Of a DNA stretch of 64,000 nt, positions 1 to 11,628 are shown one piece after another. This DNA is from Piliocolobus tephrosceles (lineage: Eukaryota; Chordata; Mammalia; Primates; Cercopithecidae): assembly GCF_002776525.5 (NCBI RefSeq), contig NC_045438.1, positions 144,252,095 through 144,316,094 on the forward strand. Reading direction: 5' to 3'. The notes beneath the pieces are model-generated. The model saw nothing but the letters and a program-made list of their open reading frames with translations, did not search any database and was not told the DNA's origin. The translations under genes and the position numbers were made by a program. The stretch's first letter is position 1. Each line of letters begins with the position of its first letter.

Positions 1-3000
1 TAAAATAATGATTTAATGAATTACTTAAATGCACATCATCATCACATTTCCCTAACTAAATTTCACCATCCTATATACAAAGATATGTAGACTAGTGAGT
101 CTACCAGCCATTATGTTAAAATGCAAATATTCTATGTTTGATGTTTTCTTCATCTGTCAAACTAGCAAGTATATAAATAAGTTATTTTGTCATCAAGAGC
201 TTCTAACTGAACTTCTTTTTGGCTCCTTTCCATTACCATGTTCTTTCCTAAATGCACACAGACAATTTTAAAAGGAGTGACTTTCTAATTAAACTGCCTC
301 ACTGGAGAACACTTTTACATGGCTATTTTTTCCCAATAGCTTCAAACAATTAAACCTGGGTTAAAATAACATGGATTTATTGATAACTCACTGTGATATT
401 TTAAGAAATGGCTTCTGACACTAAGCAATTTATAATCTCATTGGGAGATGAAGATATATATACAAAATAGGTAACATTAAAATATATCAAGGGATAAAGT
501 ATAAACAGGAATAGTACAGATGATAAGTGTATGGCATTTTGATGAAACAGTGATTTAAGCAGATAAAAAGTAACCACACCACATAATATGGATGGACAGA
601 GGCCATAGGTAAGAAGTATAGATTATTTATTTATAATCAGACAAACGTCCAAGAAACAGAGCCTCCTTTGATTTTGTGTTGAGCTATTTGTGAAGCCGGT
701 AGGACTATTCTAGAAATGAACATAACAGTATACCTAAACTTAAAAATTACATATTGTCTGGAATAGGGCAGACTATTTTATTAGAACTTTGTGATGAAGG
801 CTGACCGCCATTGTCATCAAATAGGACACCTCACTTACAGAGTTTCTGTCCCCTTGAAAACATACTAAACATAGAAAATAAAGAACTCAGCATTGGGAAA
901 GCCATTGAGTGCTGCCCTAAATGGCCATTGTCTATCATGCTTCAGAAAAGGAAAGATGTTTTTACCCAGGTTGTTTTTTTTTGCCAGGTTGCTCCTAGGA
1001 AGATATGGAAGGGAAAGTTGGCTAGCTTTTCCTATGGCCAGAAGGAAGTACAACATGAAGCAATTTTTTTTTTTTTTCAAGAACACCATTCATTCATTAA
1101 TTCATTCACTTACCTTTATCCATTATTTATTGAGCACTGACCCTCTGGAAGGTACTGTGTCAAGCTATAGCGAGTTCCATGTTCACTAAAGCAGTGTTAT
1201 AAATTTGGTTTCCCTTGTTCAACCTATCAAAATAATATTATGTCTATCAACCAGATATAGCCTATTGTAAATTAAAGAGCATGGCCTGTGTAAGTGAGAA
1301 ATACGGGTCTAGTCATGCCTTGGGCAAATTCAACAATTCTGTTCTCAATTGTAAAATGAAAGGGTTGAACATTTACTTTCTCAAGTCCTCTGAGGCTCTA
1401 AAATATAATGATCTAATTAATTTTGATGGCCTCCTGGCTTACACTTTAGTATTTGTGAGTTTGTTTAGTGCCTGAACATGCTGATTGAGTTGACTTTGCG
1501 AACTTGCAAGGAAGACAGAGTTCTGAAACACAGTGACAGCAGTGTGCTCATTTAAATGAGAGAATGTCCTTCTGTTTGTAGGGGATGTATAAATGTATAA
1601 ACTTTCATTCCTTAGGTGTTTGAAAACTTAGTGAACTAGTATGCATTATGCTATAGTTAAAATATTTCTGTGCCTGGTTAATTGAGATGCGGTACTTTGA
1701 TTTTATGGCATTTTATGTGAATAAATCTTTAAATACACTGCTTGAGTGCATGGATGTTACTGATATTTCAGACATGGCATAACCGTATATCTTTTTATAT
1801 CTGTTATATTCGATTAAATTGCTGTATAAAGTTTACTCCATCAACAAAATTGAGCATTTTAGTTATATGTATGTATGTGTGTACGTGTGTGTGTGTGTGT
1901 GTGTATGAAATTACTAAAGGCATGTAATAAATATCTTGAAGTCATTTTTGAAAGGCAGTATTTTAATGTGCTCAGTGAATAATTTCTCTCTGCCTGAGAG
2001 CTACTGTTATATCCTGGGAAATATTCAGAGAGAAGATAAAATTATTTAGATTTGCAGTTTCTTGTCATGGGAGGTGAAGGCCTTTTTATTATTATTATTA
2101 ATGTGATGGGAATAGTTCCATCACATCGTGTCTCTGCACAGCATCCTGAGAACAACCTTTTCATCACATAAATAATTACAGTTCGGTTTTTTTAATGCCT
2201 CCTGCCATTCCTTCCCTCCCCCTGTTCACCACTTTCCCTTTGAGGGAGGAGGATAGCACTCCCTTCAGATAAAAGTTTCCCAAGTACTGACAAAAGGCAG
2301 GCACGTGGTGATAGTGGTAGAGGATGGGGGAGGGGAGGGTTGTTCTTTGTCCCAACACGACCCAGGTCTAAGCTGGTGAGAAAGGACTGTGTCCAGAAAC
2401 AGGTGTATGTCCTTTTAAAAGCAAACTTCTTATATGTAGAAATTGCAGTAATTTTTTCAGAAAAAGAGTCAGCTTCTGACCTGATACCTTTTCCTTCTTC
2501 ATGCGTCTCCTGCAACCAGAGCTGCTGGCCTGGGTCTCAGAAAGCACATCCTGCATATAATGGTACCCAGGGCCTAGATGGGGCCAGAGTCTTCTTGGTG
2601 ATGGGGGTGAGCAGGTCAGGCAAGATCTTTGTTCTCAGGGAGTGAACAGTCTCCTGAGGGAGGGAGACTGGACACAGTAAACCTGCACATAGATGCAGAA
2701 ATAAGGAAAGGTCTGACAGCAGCTATGCTGAGAAGGGAATGTGGGAGGAAAGGGACCTGGCGCCCAGCACATCTCTTCTCATCACTCCCATTTCTGCATT
2801 TGGAATTCTGCCTGAATGGAAGGCAGGTCACAGGGCAGACAAAGTGGGCATTCCATAAGCTCCCTTTTCTGTGTGTTTTTGCCCCTCAGTGATGACTTCT
2901 TCCAGTTTCTCTTAGGATTCTGCTTTGTGCCTTATTGTTATTGAGTGGAGCATGGCCTATGCAGAGACTTTGGTGATTTAGATGGACTGAGTGGAGCCTT

Positions 3001-3144
3001 AAGATAGAAAATGAAGATAGTAGTAGAAGAGAATTTTTAGAAGGATCAGGAGGTAGTACTTTTGCATTTAAATGAATTTCAGGGCTAGTTCTTTTAGTGA
3101 AAAAGCTATAAATTCCTAATACTTAGTAATTTTTCTGTGTTTGC
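1..3144. other. AT-rich non-coding sequence, no gene seen
   Basis: Probably intronic or 5' flanking. Short open frames lack coding character. There is a small T/A-run cluster around 1064-1100 and a (GT)n tract at 1874-1906. The stretch at about 2605-2760 resembles a minus-strand L2 remnant, at low confidence. Nothing else was identified. Confidence 0.5.
1862..1906. repeat. (GT)n microsatellite with ATGT lead-in
   Basis: A degenerate ATGT/GTGT start passes into an alternating TG run. It is a simple sequence repeat in non-coding DNA. Confidence 0.9.
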
Positions 3145-3224
3145 TTCTACCTCAGGGCCTTTGCACTGGCATTCCCTGTATCTGGAACAGTCTCCCCTCT
3201 GATATCCAATCCTCAAGCTCTTCG

Positions 3225-3259
<35 letters not shown>

Positions 3260-3800
3260 AGATAGGGTATTGCTTTGTTGCCCAGACTGGAGTACAGTGG
3301 CATAATCCTAGTTCAATGCATCCTTGAACTCCTGGGCTCAAGCAATCCTTGCACCCCAGCCTAACAAGTAGCTGGGACCACAGGTGTGTGCCACCACACT
3401 CAGCTAATTATATTTATCTTTTGTAGAGGCAGGGTCTCACTATATTGCCCAGGCTGGTCTTGAACTCCTGGGCTCAAGTGATTCACCCAACTCAGCCTCC
3501 CAAAATGCTGGGATTATAGGTTGAGTCACCACACCTGGCCCTCGAGTCTTTATTTAAGGGTTGTTTTCTTCAATTACTACAGTATTAAGAATTGGACCCT
3601 CTTCCTAGCACTTTATGGCACTTACATGATAATATTCCTGTTTCTTGTCTCTCTCCATTGGCCGCCTTCTCCCCAAATGTAAGTCATATGAGACCAGTGA
3701 TTTTGGCTTGTTTTGTTCACTTCTGCATTCCCAGTGCTTAGAAAGGTGTCTTTAACACAGTAGGTGCTCAGTAAACATTGTTGAATTAACAAATTTTTTT
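3145..3800 (+). mobile_element. L2 3' end, split by an Alu
   Basis: The left part (GGCCTTTGCACTGGCATTCC..., TGGAACAGTCTCCCC) and the right part (TTCCCAGTGCTTAGAAAGG..., GTGCTCAGTAAACATTGTTGAAT) match the tail of an L2 LINE as I know it. The Alu at 3228-3540 sits between them, so the two pieces are one older element. Confidence 0.75.
3228..3540 (-). mobile_element. AluJ-type SINE
   Basis: A run of about 31 T leads into GAGATAGGGTATTGC and ends at CACACCTGGCC, so the element reads on the minus strand. The phrase CTGGGCTCAAGCAATCC and the high divergence fit the old AluJ group. It is inserted into an L2. Confidence 0.9.
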
Positions 3801-4344
3801 AAAACTTTATTTTTAAAGTGTTCCTAATAGTAAAATCCATTAGAAAACTCTCGCAAGAGCTGTTTACTTTTGGGACTTAGAGGTTGGGAGAGGATTTCTG
3901 AACATGTTGTGGTCCTGTCCTGGGAAGGACCGTGTGGCCAAGAGCAGGCCGGGTGGATCAGAGGGAAGCCAGTGGCTCTCAAAGGGGAAGTGGTGGGGCC
4001 AGCGGTGGGAGTTTGGGATAAGCACCCTCTACTTCTACGCTCCTGAGATCAGTCAGATCTAAGTGTGGACATGAAACTCATCCTTCCTGTTGTTTGGTGC
4101 TGAAGGAAGTGAGTATAAAATAATGTAAGCATGAAACATTTACAGTGTATCTCCATTTATGGGCTAAGTGAAGACAGGATCATAAGTGTTTATGATTTTT
4201 AAAAAGTCATATTAGAATTTGAACATTCTGAAGGGGCAGCTCCCTCAGATGAAACCAGCTTTTCTATTTGACTAGCTAGTTTACTTTTATAATGTCTACC
4301 ATGAAAATCTTTTGCACTTTTTTTTCCTGAAAGATTCCATGGGA

Positions 4345-4836
4345 ATGTGGCAAGCAAAATAATGGCCCCCAAAGATTCACACTCAGACCAGGATCTGTGG
4401 ATAAATGTTACATGGCAAGGGGGAATTAAGGTTGCTAATCAGCTGACCTTGGAATAAGGAGATGATCCTGAATTACTGTGGTGGGTCCAATGTAATCATA
4501 AACTCCTTTAAATGTGAGACAGGGAGGTGGAAGAGTTAGAAGCAGAGAGATAATGTAAAAAAGACTCGACCATGAGCCGTGGCTGGCTTTAAGGATGGAT
4601 GGGGGCCATGAGCCAAGGAGTGCAGATGGCTTCTACGACATGAAGAGACAAGGACACAGATTCTTCCCTAGAGCCTCCAGAAGGAACATAGCCATGCCAA
4701 CACCTTGATTTTAGCCCAGTGAGATGCGCCTCAGACTCTGGCCTCCAGAACTGTTAAGACAATAAACGTGTGTTGTTGTAAGCCACCAAGTCTGTGGTAA
4801 CTTATAACAGTAGCTGTAGGAAACCAATATCGAAAG
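4345..4836 (+). mobile_element. MLT1-like MaLR LTR
   Basis: It contains AATAATGGCCCCCAAAGATTC, CTAATCAGCTGACCTT, CTCCAGAAGGAACATAGCC and CACCTTGATTTTAGCCCAG. It ends with an AATAAA and a CCACCAAGTCTGTGGTAACTT motif. These are features of old ERVL-MaLR solo LTRs. The exact subfamily is not resolved. There is no internal region and no coding capacity. Confidence 0.7.
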
Positions 4837-6480
4837 AACAAGGGGAGACCTGTCTATACGTTTTCCCAACACATCTACTTAGCAGTGCTATGATTTCTGG
4901 TATTCTTTGGGGGAAAATTAACAGCCAAAAACAGAACCACAAAGCATTTTAGAAGTGTATGACTGTGAAATCTAGCAGCGGCCACAACAGAACTAGAACT
5001 ACTAGACAACCAGCCCCCTCAAGAGATTATGACCTATGATTCCCACCTCTCCTCCACTGCTACCGTCTCCACACTTAGTCACATCCTCTTCATGGGCAGT
5101 GACCACGAGCTCACAAAACAAGGCTCATGATGGCAAGACCCAAGACATGGTTACTCCACCAGAGCCTGGGTTAAGGAAAGAAACAGGTAGGAAATATTCG
5201 AAGTTAGTACACAGTGCTGCTTTCAGGATTCTTCATTAGCAGATGTTTAAAAGTCACTGCTCTAAAATTACTTGGAAAAGCTTATAAATATGAATTTCCT
5301 GTAATTCACATTTTATCAGAACTCCTATCAGCTGTATCACAGCTGGAAAAATACCAAAAACACATTAGAAAAATCTTTCTGCTTAAAACTAGATTGATCC
5401 CACATTTACATGGCAAAAGAAGGCCATTACTCGGCAGGCAGTAAAAGCTTCATTTCAGAGAGCTTGCGAAAAAACTCAAAATAATTCACTTCTACCCAGG
5501 CCATTTGACAACTGTTAGACTTAACTTTACAAAATAAAATGAAATCCTACCACCTGCTGCTTAAAATCTCCAATTAATGCTATAAAAATTGCCTTCATTT
5601 AAAAAGCCAATGAGTAAATTTCTCCAAGCTGGGTGCAGACATTTCTACAAATTTACTGTAACCTTTTGCTCTTGTCTGCAGTAAGAGAGCCTTCCAGATT
5701 CTGAAAAGAAGCCAGAACTGGTTTACACCTAATTGTTTAAGAGCTAAACTCTTTTCGTTCATTAGCTTCAGTTATTTAAGATACTGATAATTCACACCTC
5801 ATCTGCTGCTATGTGTGTTTGGTAGAAATTGTGAAAGAAGATTATTGAAGCTTGCCAACATTCCACCTATGAATTAAAACAAGAGTAATTTTGCACAAAC
5901 CACAGAAGAGAAGGAAGGAAGTGTCAGGCTTTTAAGATAGAACTAGCAAGTAGGAGAATCGCCATCTTCTAGCAACTTGAAAGCAGTGGGAACGTTCAGG
6001 TCTTTAATCTTTTCCTTCCTATCCTGATAGGTTAATCAGAATGTTCTGAGAGGTAAGGCCCTGGACATCTTTGACCTGCCCCCTTCCATTTACCAGATTA
6101 ATCGGGGGACAGTCAGTTGTGAACATCGGTCAGGCAGGGTCAGCTGATAAATAGCACACGGTTGTTACTTGCATCATGTGCTCCTAGCAAAACCAGCAGA
6201 TGGATTCTGTCATTCCCAGCCAGTTAGAAGGTCAGGAGCTGGTGTGGAAAGAGTTGACAAAAATAATTTGGGGCTGTTGTGGTTGATTATTTCTAGGAGC
6301 AGGGAATGCCTGGCAGATAGGACCTCTGGGCATGTCTATGACCTTGCTTAGAACTGTCCAGGGTCTCTGATTAACCCTCAAGGTGTTTCGCGATGTAGCT
6401 CTTTTGACTGGTCTGGCTTCGTCTCTCTCTCCTCGACCTTCATCTCAGAAGATGGATTTCTTTAGTTAGATTTCTTGATA
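4837..6480. other. Non-coding stretch, no repeat recognised
   Basis: AT-rich, mostly unique sequence. No convincing splice-bounded open frame or young repeat was seen. It may hold diverged repeats below what can be recognised by eye. Confidence 0.4.
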
Positions 6481-6720
6481 ATCCCTGCTTCTTCGGTGCT
6501 TTGTTCTTACTTCTAATTCCTACCTGGAATGTCCTGTTCTCCCATCTCTCTTTTTTACAGACCACATGGAAAAGCCCAGCAGGAGTACAGATTCCCTGGG
6601 AAGACTTTATAATTTTCACCCTCTCTGATCTTAACCTTTCACATTTACTCACTGAGTCACAAAACTGGCATCTCATCCAGAAGTTTATTCTCAAAAAGGT
6701 ACCTCTGTTATTTAACGCCT
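6480..6720 (+). mobile_element. Probable L2 fragment
   Basis: TACCTGGAATGTCCTGTTCTC and the following C/T-rich text resemble the distal third of an L2 LINE. It is strongly diverged. Confidence 0.5.
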
Positions 6721-6839
6721 AATTAACTCAGTACATGACGTTATATTTTGTGGGTACCCTGCCATCTTCTCAAATGCCCTCCCTTTAGTTTTTGTCATAC
6801 TCCTGTCTGCTGCTTTTCCATCTTTTTGTTCCTTCTCAG

Positions 6840-7770
6840 TCTGAGAAGAAAGATCAACCCCCTTCTCTGCATATCTTTCAGTGTCGTGTTCTAAGACTTA
6901 TATCACAAGCACTTTCTCTTCGGTATCTCTACACTCCAAATCTCCCAGAACACCAGTCTGACATCCTGGCTGCCTCCCAAGTATGTGAACTGATGTCACA
7001 GGATTTTCAAACTTAAGAGATTTTAAATCAAATCCATTCTTTCTGGATCATTGTTAATTATGTCTTCCCTGTATATTCTACTCAGATGCTTAAGTGAGAA
7101 ACCTTGGAGTCATCTTTTGGCTTGCGTTTCTTCCTTGCTACCTCCCACAGGATACTGTTCGGTCTATTTCCAACAGAGCTGTGGAATCAGTTTCCACCTC
7201 TTGACTCTGCTGCCATTAACCTAGATCATATTCTCTCTGCCCATGAGCATTCCTGCTTAAGGGGTTGTCTGCCTCCACTTTTGTTCTCCTCTAATTTATT
7301 CTTGACACTGTCACAAATTATTGTTCTGAAACACAGATAGGATCACAGTCCTATCATTCTTAGAAACTTTGGTGGCTTCTTGTTCACAAGAGTGGAGCCT
7401 CTGTTTTGCATGCAAGTCTTGCCATAGTCCGCTCTAGTTTTCACCCCTCATGCTCACATAGGGGATGGTCCAGCCACAGTAGTGACCACACCGAACTTGT
7501 GAAAGCCTCATAGGAGCCTGGTCAGATTTCAGCTTCTCTGGGAAATCTTCATTGAGCCCTTAGTCAGAAATAATCATTCTTTTCTTATGGTACTATTAGC
7601 ACTTTGTACACATCTTTATTATGGCATTTATTATGTAAATTATTACGTATTATGAAGATGATCTATTTGAGGCCAGGGACTGTGTCTTTTGTTCATCTTT
7701 GTATCCAAACTGTTAGCACAATACCTGAATCTTGGAGATTTGAGGCATAGGTTTCTGTGGAAGTTTATGA
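6840..7770 (+). mobile_element. L2 LINE, long diverged copy
   Basis: Phrases such as AACCTTGGAGTCATCTTTTGG, CTTTGGTGGCTTCTTGTTCAC and the 3' text GAGGCCAGGGACTGTGTC follow the order expected along an L2. The reading frame is destroyed. Confidence 0.7.
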
Positions 7771-8210
7771 ATCAATGGATGTTTATTTCCAATTAATCAA
7801 TGGATGTTTCCAATTAAAATATAAATCCACTGTGGGGAAGTATTATTTTTTAGACTTCTTTTATCCTTATATAGTGCTGATCACACATATAGTAAGGAAT
7901 AAACATTTGTTGATTGATTTTTGATAAGGATGTAAGCAAGAGAAAGTGGTAAGAGACAGGCTTGTAGGCTAAAATACGTAAATGTTTCACAATGGTGTGT
8001 AGTAGTGAATAATTGCTGTATTAGATTTTGTTATAATATCCTGACTGTTTTTACTGTTCTGACATTAATGGAAGCCTGTGATTTTTAAAATAAGAAATCA
8101 ATTACTATGGTTTTTTGGGGATAATTCATTTAGGCTGAATTAGGTAGTCAAATTAAAAAACAAAAAGTAGTTTCAGACCTGTCAAAGAGCTATAGTCTCA
8201 GAACATTATA

Positions 8211-8211
<1 letters not shown>

Positions 8212-8246
<35 letters not shown>
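8212..8246. repeat. (TG)n microsatellite
   Basis: An uninterrupted TG run of about 17 units, the kind of locus that is normally length-polymorphic. Confidence 0.95.
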
Positions 8247-8248
<2 letters not shown>

Positions 8249-8324
8249 AAAACTTTCTAAGAGTTCTTTAAATGTAATATATAAAATATAAGTAAGTAAT
8301 AGGCTTGCCGACATTAGAAATTTC

Positions 8325-8627
8325 TTCCTTTTTTTTTTTTTTTTTGAGACGGAGTCTCGCTCTGTCGCCCAGGCTGGAGTGCAGTGGCCGGATCTCAGCT
8401 CATTGCAAGCTCTGCCTCCCGGGTTTATGCCATTCTCCTGCCTCAGCCTCCCGAATAGCTGGGACTACAGGCGCCCACCACCTCGCCCGGCTAGTTTTTT
8501 GTATTTTTTTAGTAGAGACGGGTTTCACCGTGTTAGCCAGGATGGTCTCGATCTCCTGACCTCGTGATCCGCCCGTCTCAGCCTCCCAAAGTGCTGGGAT
8601 TACAGGCTTGAGCCACCACACCCGGCC
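8325..8627 (-). mobile_element. Young AluY, Old World monkey AluYRa type
   Basis: A T17 run and GAGACGGAGTCTCGC mark a full-length minus-strand Alu. In Alu sense it carries GAGACGGGCGGATC, CTAGCCGGGCGAGGTGG and GAGATCCGGCCACTGC, which I associate with the AluYRa-type group of cercopithecoids. A perfect flanking duplication of at least 15 bp (GACATTAGAAATTTC) supports a recent insertion. Confidence 0.88.
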
Positions 8628-8642
8628 GACATTAGAAATTTC

Positions 8643-9289
8643 GTACCATTTAAGTGAAGAGTTAAAACAATCTGACTGCCTAGTGTTGAGGACTGCTTAG
8701 GAAGGGGAACTGGTTAGTATATTCAGCATGGTTGACTGATTTGTAGTCACAGGCTAATATTCAGTTTTTAGTGTTCTTTTGTGAGCTTCCTATCCATCTT
8801 CATATCTATGTTTAGTATGTATATGTAGATATGCACACATATTTGTGTGTGTGTATCAAGTTTAACTGCATGTTTTTCTGGTCAGGAGAAGATGTGTTTA
8901 CTGCTTCTCCTAGATTGATTGCACCTAACAAATTGTTGAACATGTTGCAGGTGCTCAGGAGTTACTTACTGACAGCTTCATTATCATCGTATATCTAATT
9001 GAAATGGTACCTTTAGTTCCATTCTTGAAATTTAAAAAAAAGCACCCAGAGTCCCACAGCAGTTATGCATTTTCACATTTTTTTCTGTGACTTAGATCTA
9101 GCAACCATTTATAAAAATCTGGGTATGGGCGGGACCCCCAAATTGGAGGAGGACACTTGGGAGTGGACTTAAACATCTTCATCCTCATTGCTCTTTATGC
9201 CAGCTCTTGCATGGCTCCAAGAGGAGTATTTCTAAAGCACCAATCTGATGGAAACATGTACCCACACGTTTATTATTTTTTAAATCGAT
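8643..9289. other. Non-coding stretch, nothing identified
   Basis: Unique-looking AT-rich sequence with a short TGTGTGTGT tract near 8845. No gene or recognisable repeat was seen. Confidence 0.4.
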
Positions 9290-9600
9290 TGCATTACTCT
9301 GTTAGATGCTAAGAATATAAAGATGAATAAGATGTGGTCCCTTCCCTTAAATCTTTGTCTTTAAGGCTCCTTTAAAGTAACATTTAGAATTTAAATGAGT
9401 CAGGACATTCACAGAGGAGTTAATCAATCTGTATAGTCTGGGTGGTAAGTGCTACCTATGATAGAGGCAGATCCGGCATGCTATGGGATCACCGAAGAGG
9501 GAGCTGGCAGCTGAGACCAGACTTGGGAGGCCAAGGTGGGCTTCCTGGAGAAAGGAATGCTTGAGGGTCACTGTGAGCTCATCTTCCGAAGTGGTTCCTT
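9290..9600 (-). mobile_element. Probable L2 remnant
   Basis: GATGCTAAGAATATAAAGATG, TGGTCCCTTCCCTTAAATC and TGGGCTTCCTGGAGAAAGGAA look like the reverse complement of L2 3' sequence. The copy is old and the assignment tentative. Confidence 0.4.
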
Positions 9601-9959
9601 GTCATCCTTGGGCAACATTCCTGAGAGGGGGCTTACAAAGCCTTTTACCTTCTGGCTTCTGCCACCCCAGTTTCGAGCATCAGCGCACACCATGCATGTG
9701 TGTGTACATATACATGTGTGTACACACTCACATTCACACACACGCTCACCAAGTGCGTCGGTTAAAGAGCACTGAGCAGATCATATTAGGAATGACTAAT
9801 GACTCCATTTTCATTACCTTCTGTAAAAGAATACCCTTGCTCTCTCTCATTGTTCAAGTCATGCTTCAACACATTGGAGTCATTTTTCAGTTCTCAACTT
9901 TCCAAGGAAAATGTGCTGGCAAAGGTTGACTTTGGTTAAATCCAATGTCTTTTTACAGC

Positions 9960-10135
9960 TTTGTCTTATTTGACCTCTTTGCCCCATGAAAGTGGCGTTC
10001 TCAACACTTGAGTAATCTTAGATAAGTTACTTAAATGATCTTTGCCTCAGTTTCCTCAGTTATAAAATTAGATAATAATAGTATTATTATCATAGAATGC
10101 CTGGTACAAAGCAAACACTGTAAAGTGTTATTCTT
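9960..10135 (+). mobile_element. MIR SINE
   Basis: The order TTGAGTAATCTTAGATAAGTT, GCCTCAGTTTCCTCAG, TATAAAATTAGATAATAATAG and GCCTGGTACAAAG matches the MIR core and 3' half. Confidence 0.75.
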
Positions 10136-10163
10136 TAGCTCTCTGATCACTCTTTTAAAAAGG

Positions 10164-10284
10164 TTCTTTCTTTCTTTCTCTCTCGCTCTCTCTTTTTCTT
10201 TCTCCCTTCCTTCCTTTTCTTTTCTTTCCTTTCCTATGTTTCTCCCTCCCTCCCTCCTTTCCTTCCTTCCTTCCTTCCTTCCAT
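10164..10284. repeat. Polypyrimidine (TTTC)n/(CCTT)n tract
   Basis: About 120 bases of almost pure C/T with shifting tetranucleotide units. It arose from the Alu tail next to it. Confidence 0.9.
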
Positions 10285-10560
10285 GGGGTCTGACTCTGTC
10301 ACCCAGGTTGAAGTGCAGTGACGCCATCTTGGCTCACTGCATCCCCTGCCTCCTAGGCTCAAGCGATCCTCCCACTTCAGCCTCCCAACTGGCTGAGACT
10401 ACAGGCGCACACCACCACACCTGGCTAATTTTTTGTGTTTTTGGTAAGAGAGGGGGTCTCACTGTGTTACCCAGGTTAATCTGAAACTCCTGAGCTCAAG
10501 TGATCCTCCTCTTGGCCTCCCAAAGTGCTGGGATTACAGGTGTGAGCTACTGCACCCAAC
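10164..10560 (-). mobile_element. Alu with long pyrimidine-rich tail
   Basis: The Alu body runs from GGGGTCTGACTCTGTCACCC (10285) to CTGCACCCAAC. On the left, its former A-tail has turned into a 120-bp TTTC/CCTT tract (10164-10284). The body looks like an AluJ or old AluS. Confidence 0.88.
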
Positions 10561-10589
10561 AAAAAGTTATTTCTGTATTGGAACTTTGA

Positions 10590-11446
10590 CAGCCATCTTT
10601 GATTTGCTTTCTATCTATCTCTCTATGTCTTCTCAGCCTCCTTCATAGACTCTAGTTTATTCTGCCTCCCCTTAAATGTTAAGGTGTCAGAGTTTGCTCC
10701 CTGACTTCTCAGGCTGACGCTGTGATCCATCCTTATGGCTCCACTGACTCCCACAATTCCCCAGTACAGCTCAAATCCAAACTCCTTTCAGAGTAGTTTT
10801 TCGACAGTTCAAACCTCAGCACCTTTCTCCTCTACTTAAAACCTTGCCAGGGAGGCTGGGTGCCATGGCTCACACCTGTAACCCAGTACTTTGGGAGGCC
10901 AAGGTAGGCAGATCGCTTGAGCCTAGGAGTTCAAAACCAGCCTGGGCAACATAGGGAGACCCCTGTCTCTACAAAAAATAAAGCAACAGACAAAGAAAAA
11001 CCCCTGCCAGACACTCCCCTTTTCAGGACCAAACTCCTTTACTTGGTTGACAACTCTTCTTCCACCAACCCCACCCTGCAGGTCTTACCTCTCATGACCT
11101 CCTCCCCTTACTTTCATCGCTTCACACCCCAGGAACCCTGTGTAGTTCCTCACATGTGCCTCACCAAGTGTACAACCTATAACCTGTATGGCCTTGCTTA
11201 TCCTGCTGTTTCTTTCACACCAGCTTTGGTATTCTCTCCTCTCATGTCTTCACCTTAGGTGTTTAACAGCTTTGTCCTCTGTACACCATTGTGCCCCAGG
11301 CAGATGTCTATTAGACCATGAGAACACAGTGTGCCCAGTTGCATACATAGCCATTTCCTTGAAGAGCTGATTCTTTGTATCTTTAGAGCCTAAGGAGCAG
11401 TGGTAGTGGTTGGTACAGAGTTGGTGCTCAGAGAATGAACAACTGA
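10590..11446 (+). mobile_element. L2 LINE copy, split by an Alu monomer
   Basis: AAATCCAAACTCCTTTCAGAG on the left, then after the Alu monomer the text to GTACAGAGTTGGTGCTCAGAG, follows L2 order towards the 3' end. The tail then passes into a GGAT repeat. Confidence 0.65.
10851..10995 (+). mobile_element. Free left Alu monomer or half Alu
   Basis: It runs from GGCTGGGTGCCATGGCTC to CTGTCTCTACAAAAAATAAAG, covering the left arm only. Imperfect flanking repeats (AAAACCTTGCCAG at 10838 and AAAAACCCCTGCCAG at 10996) show that it inserted as a monomer or was 3'-truncated. Confidence 0.8.
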
Positions 11447-11491
11447 ATGGATGGATGGATGGATGGATGGATGGATGGATGAATGAATGAA
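11447..11491. repeat. (GGAT)n/(GAAT)n microsatellite
   Basis: About nine GGAT units pass into GAAT units. This is a typical expansion of the L2 tail. Confidence 0.93.
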
Positions 11492-11606
11492 CTGATGAAA
11501 GTGTTTATAAATTGCAAAGCTGGATAGAGAGCCCATTCCCAGTGAACTCTGGTGATGCTGGTTTTACACCGCCTCTGACTGTCAGGGAGAAACTTCCCGA
11601 ATCTTC

Positions 11607-11628
11607 CTTTTTTTTTTTTTTTTTTTTT
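11607..11628. repeat. Poly(T) run
   Basis: About 21 T with no recognisable Alu body on the right. It could be the remnant of an A-tail or a plain simple repeat. Confidence 0.8.

Noticed and set aside
8305..8621. Open frames of 60-90 codons with SLALSPRLECSG- and NSWDYRRPP-like text here and at other Alus.
   Set aside because: These are the well-known translations of Alu sequence in either direction, not genes.
10031..10484. Long open frames over the pyrimidine tract (Ser/Phe/Leu-rich on +, Lys/Arg/Glu-rich on -).
   Set aside because: They come from the simple TTTC/CCTT repeat and the adjoining Alu.
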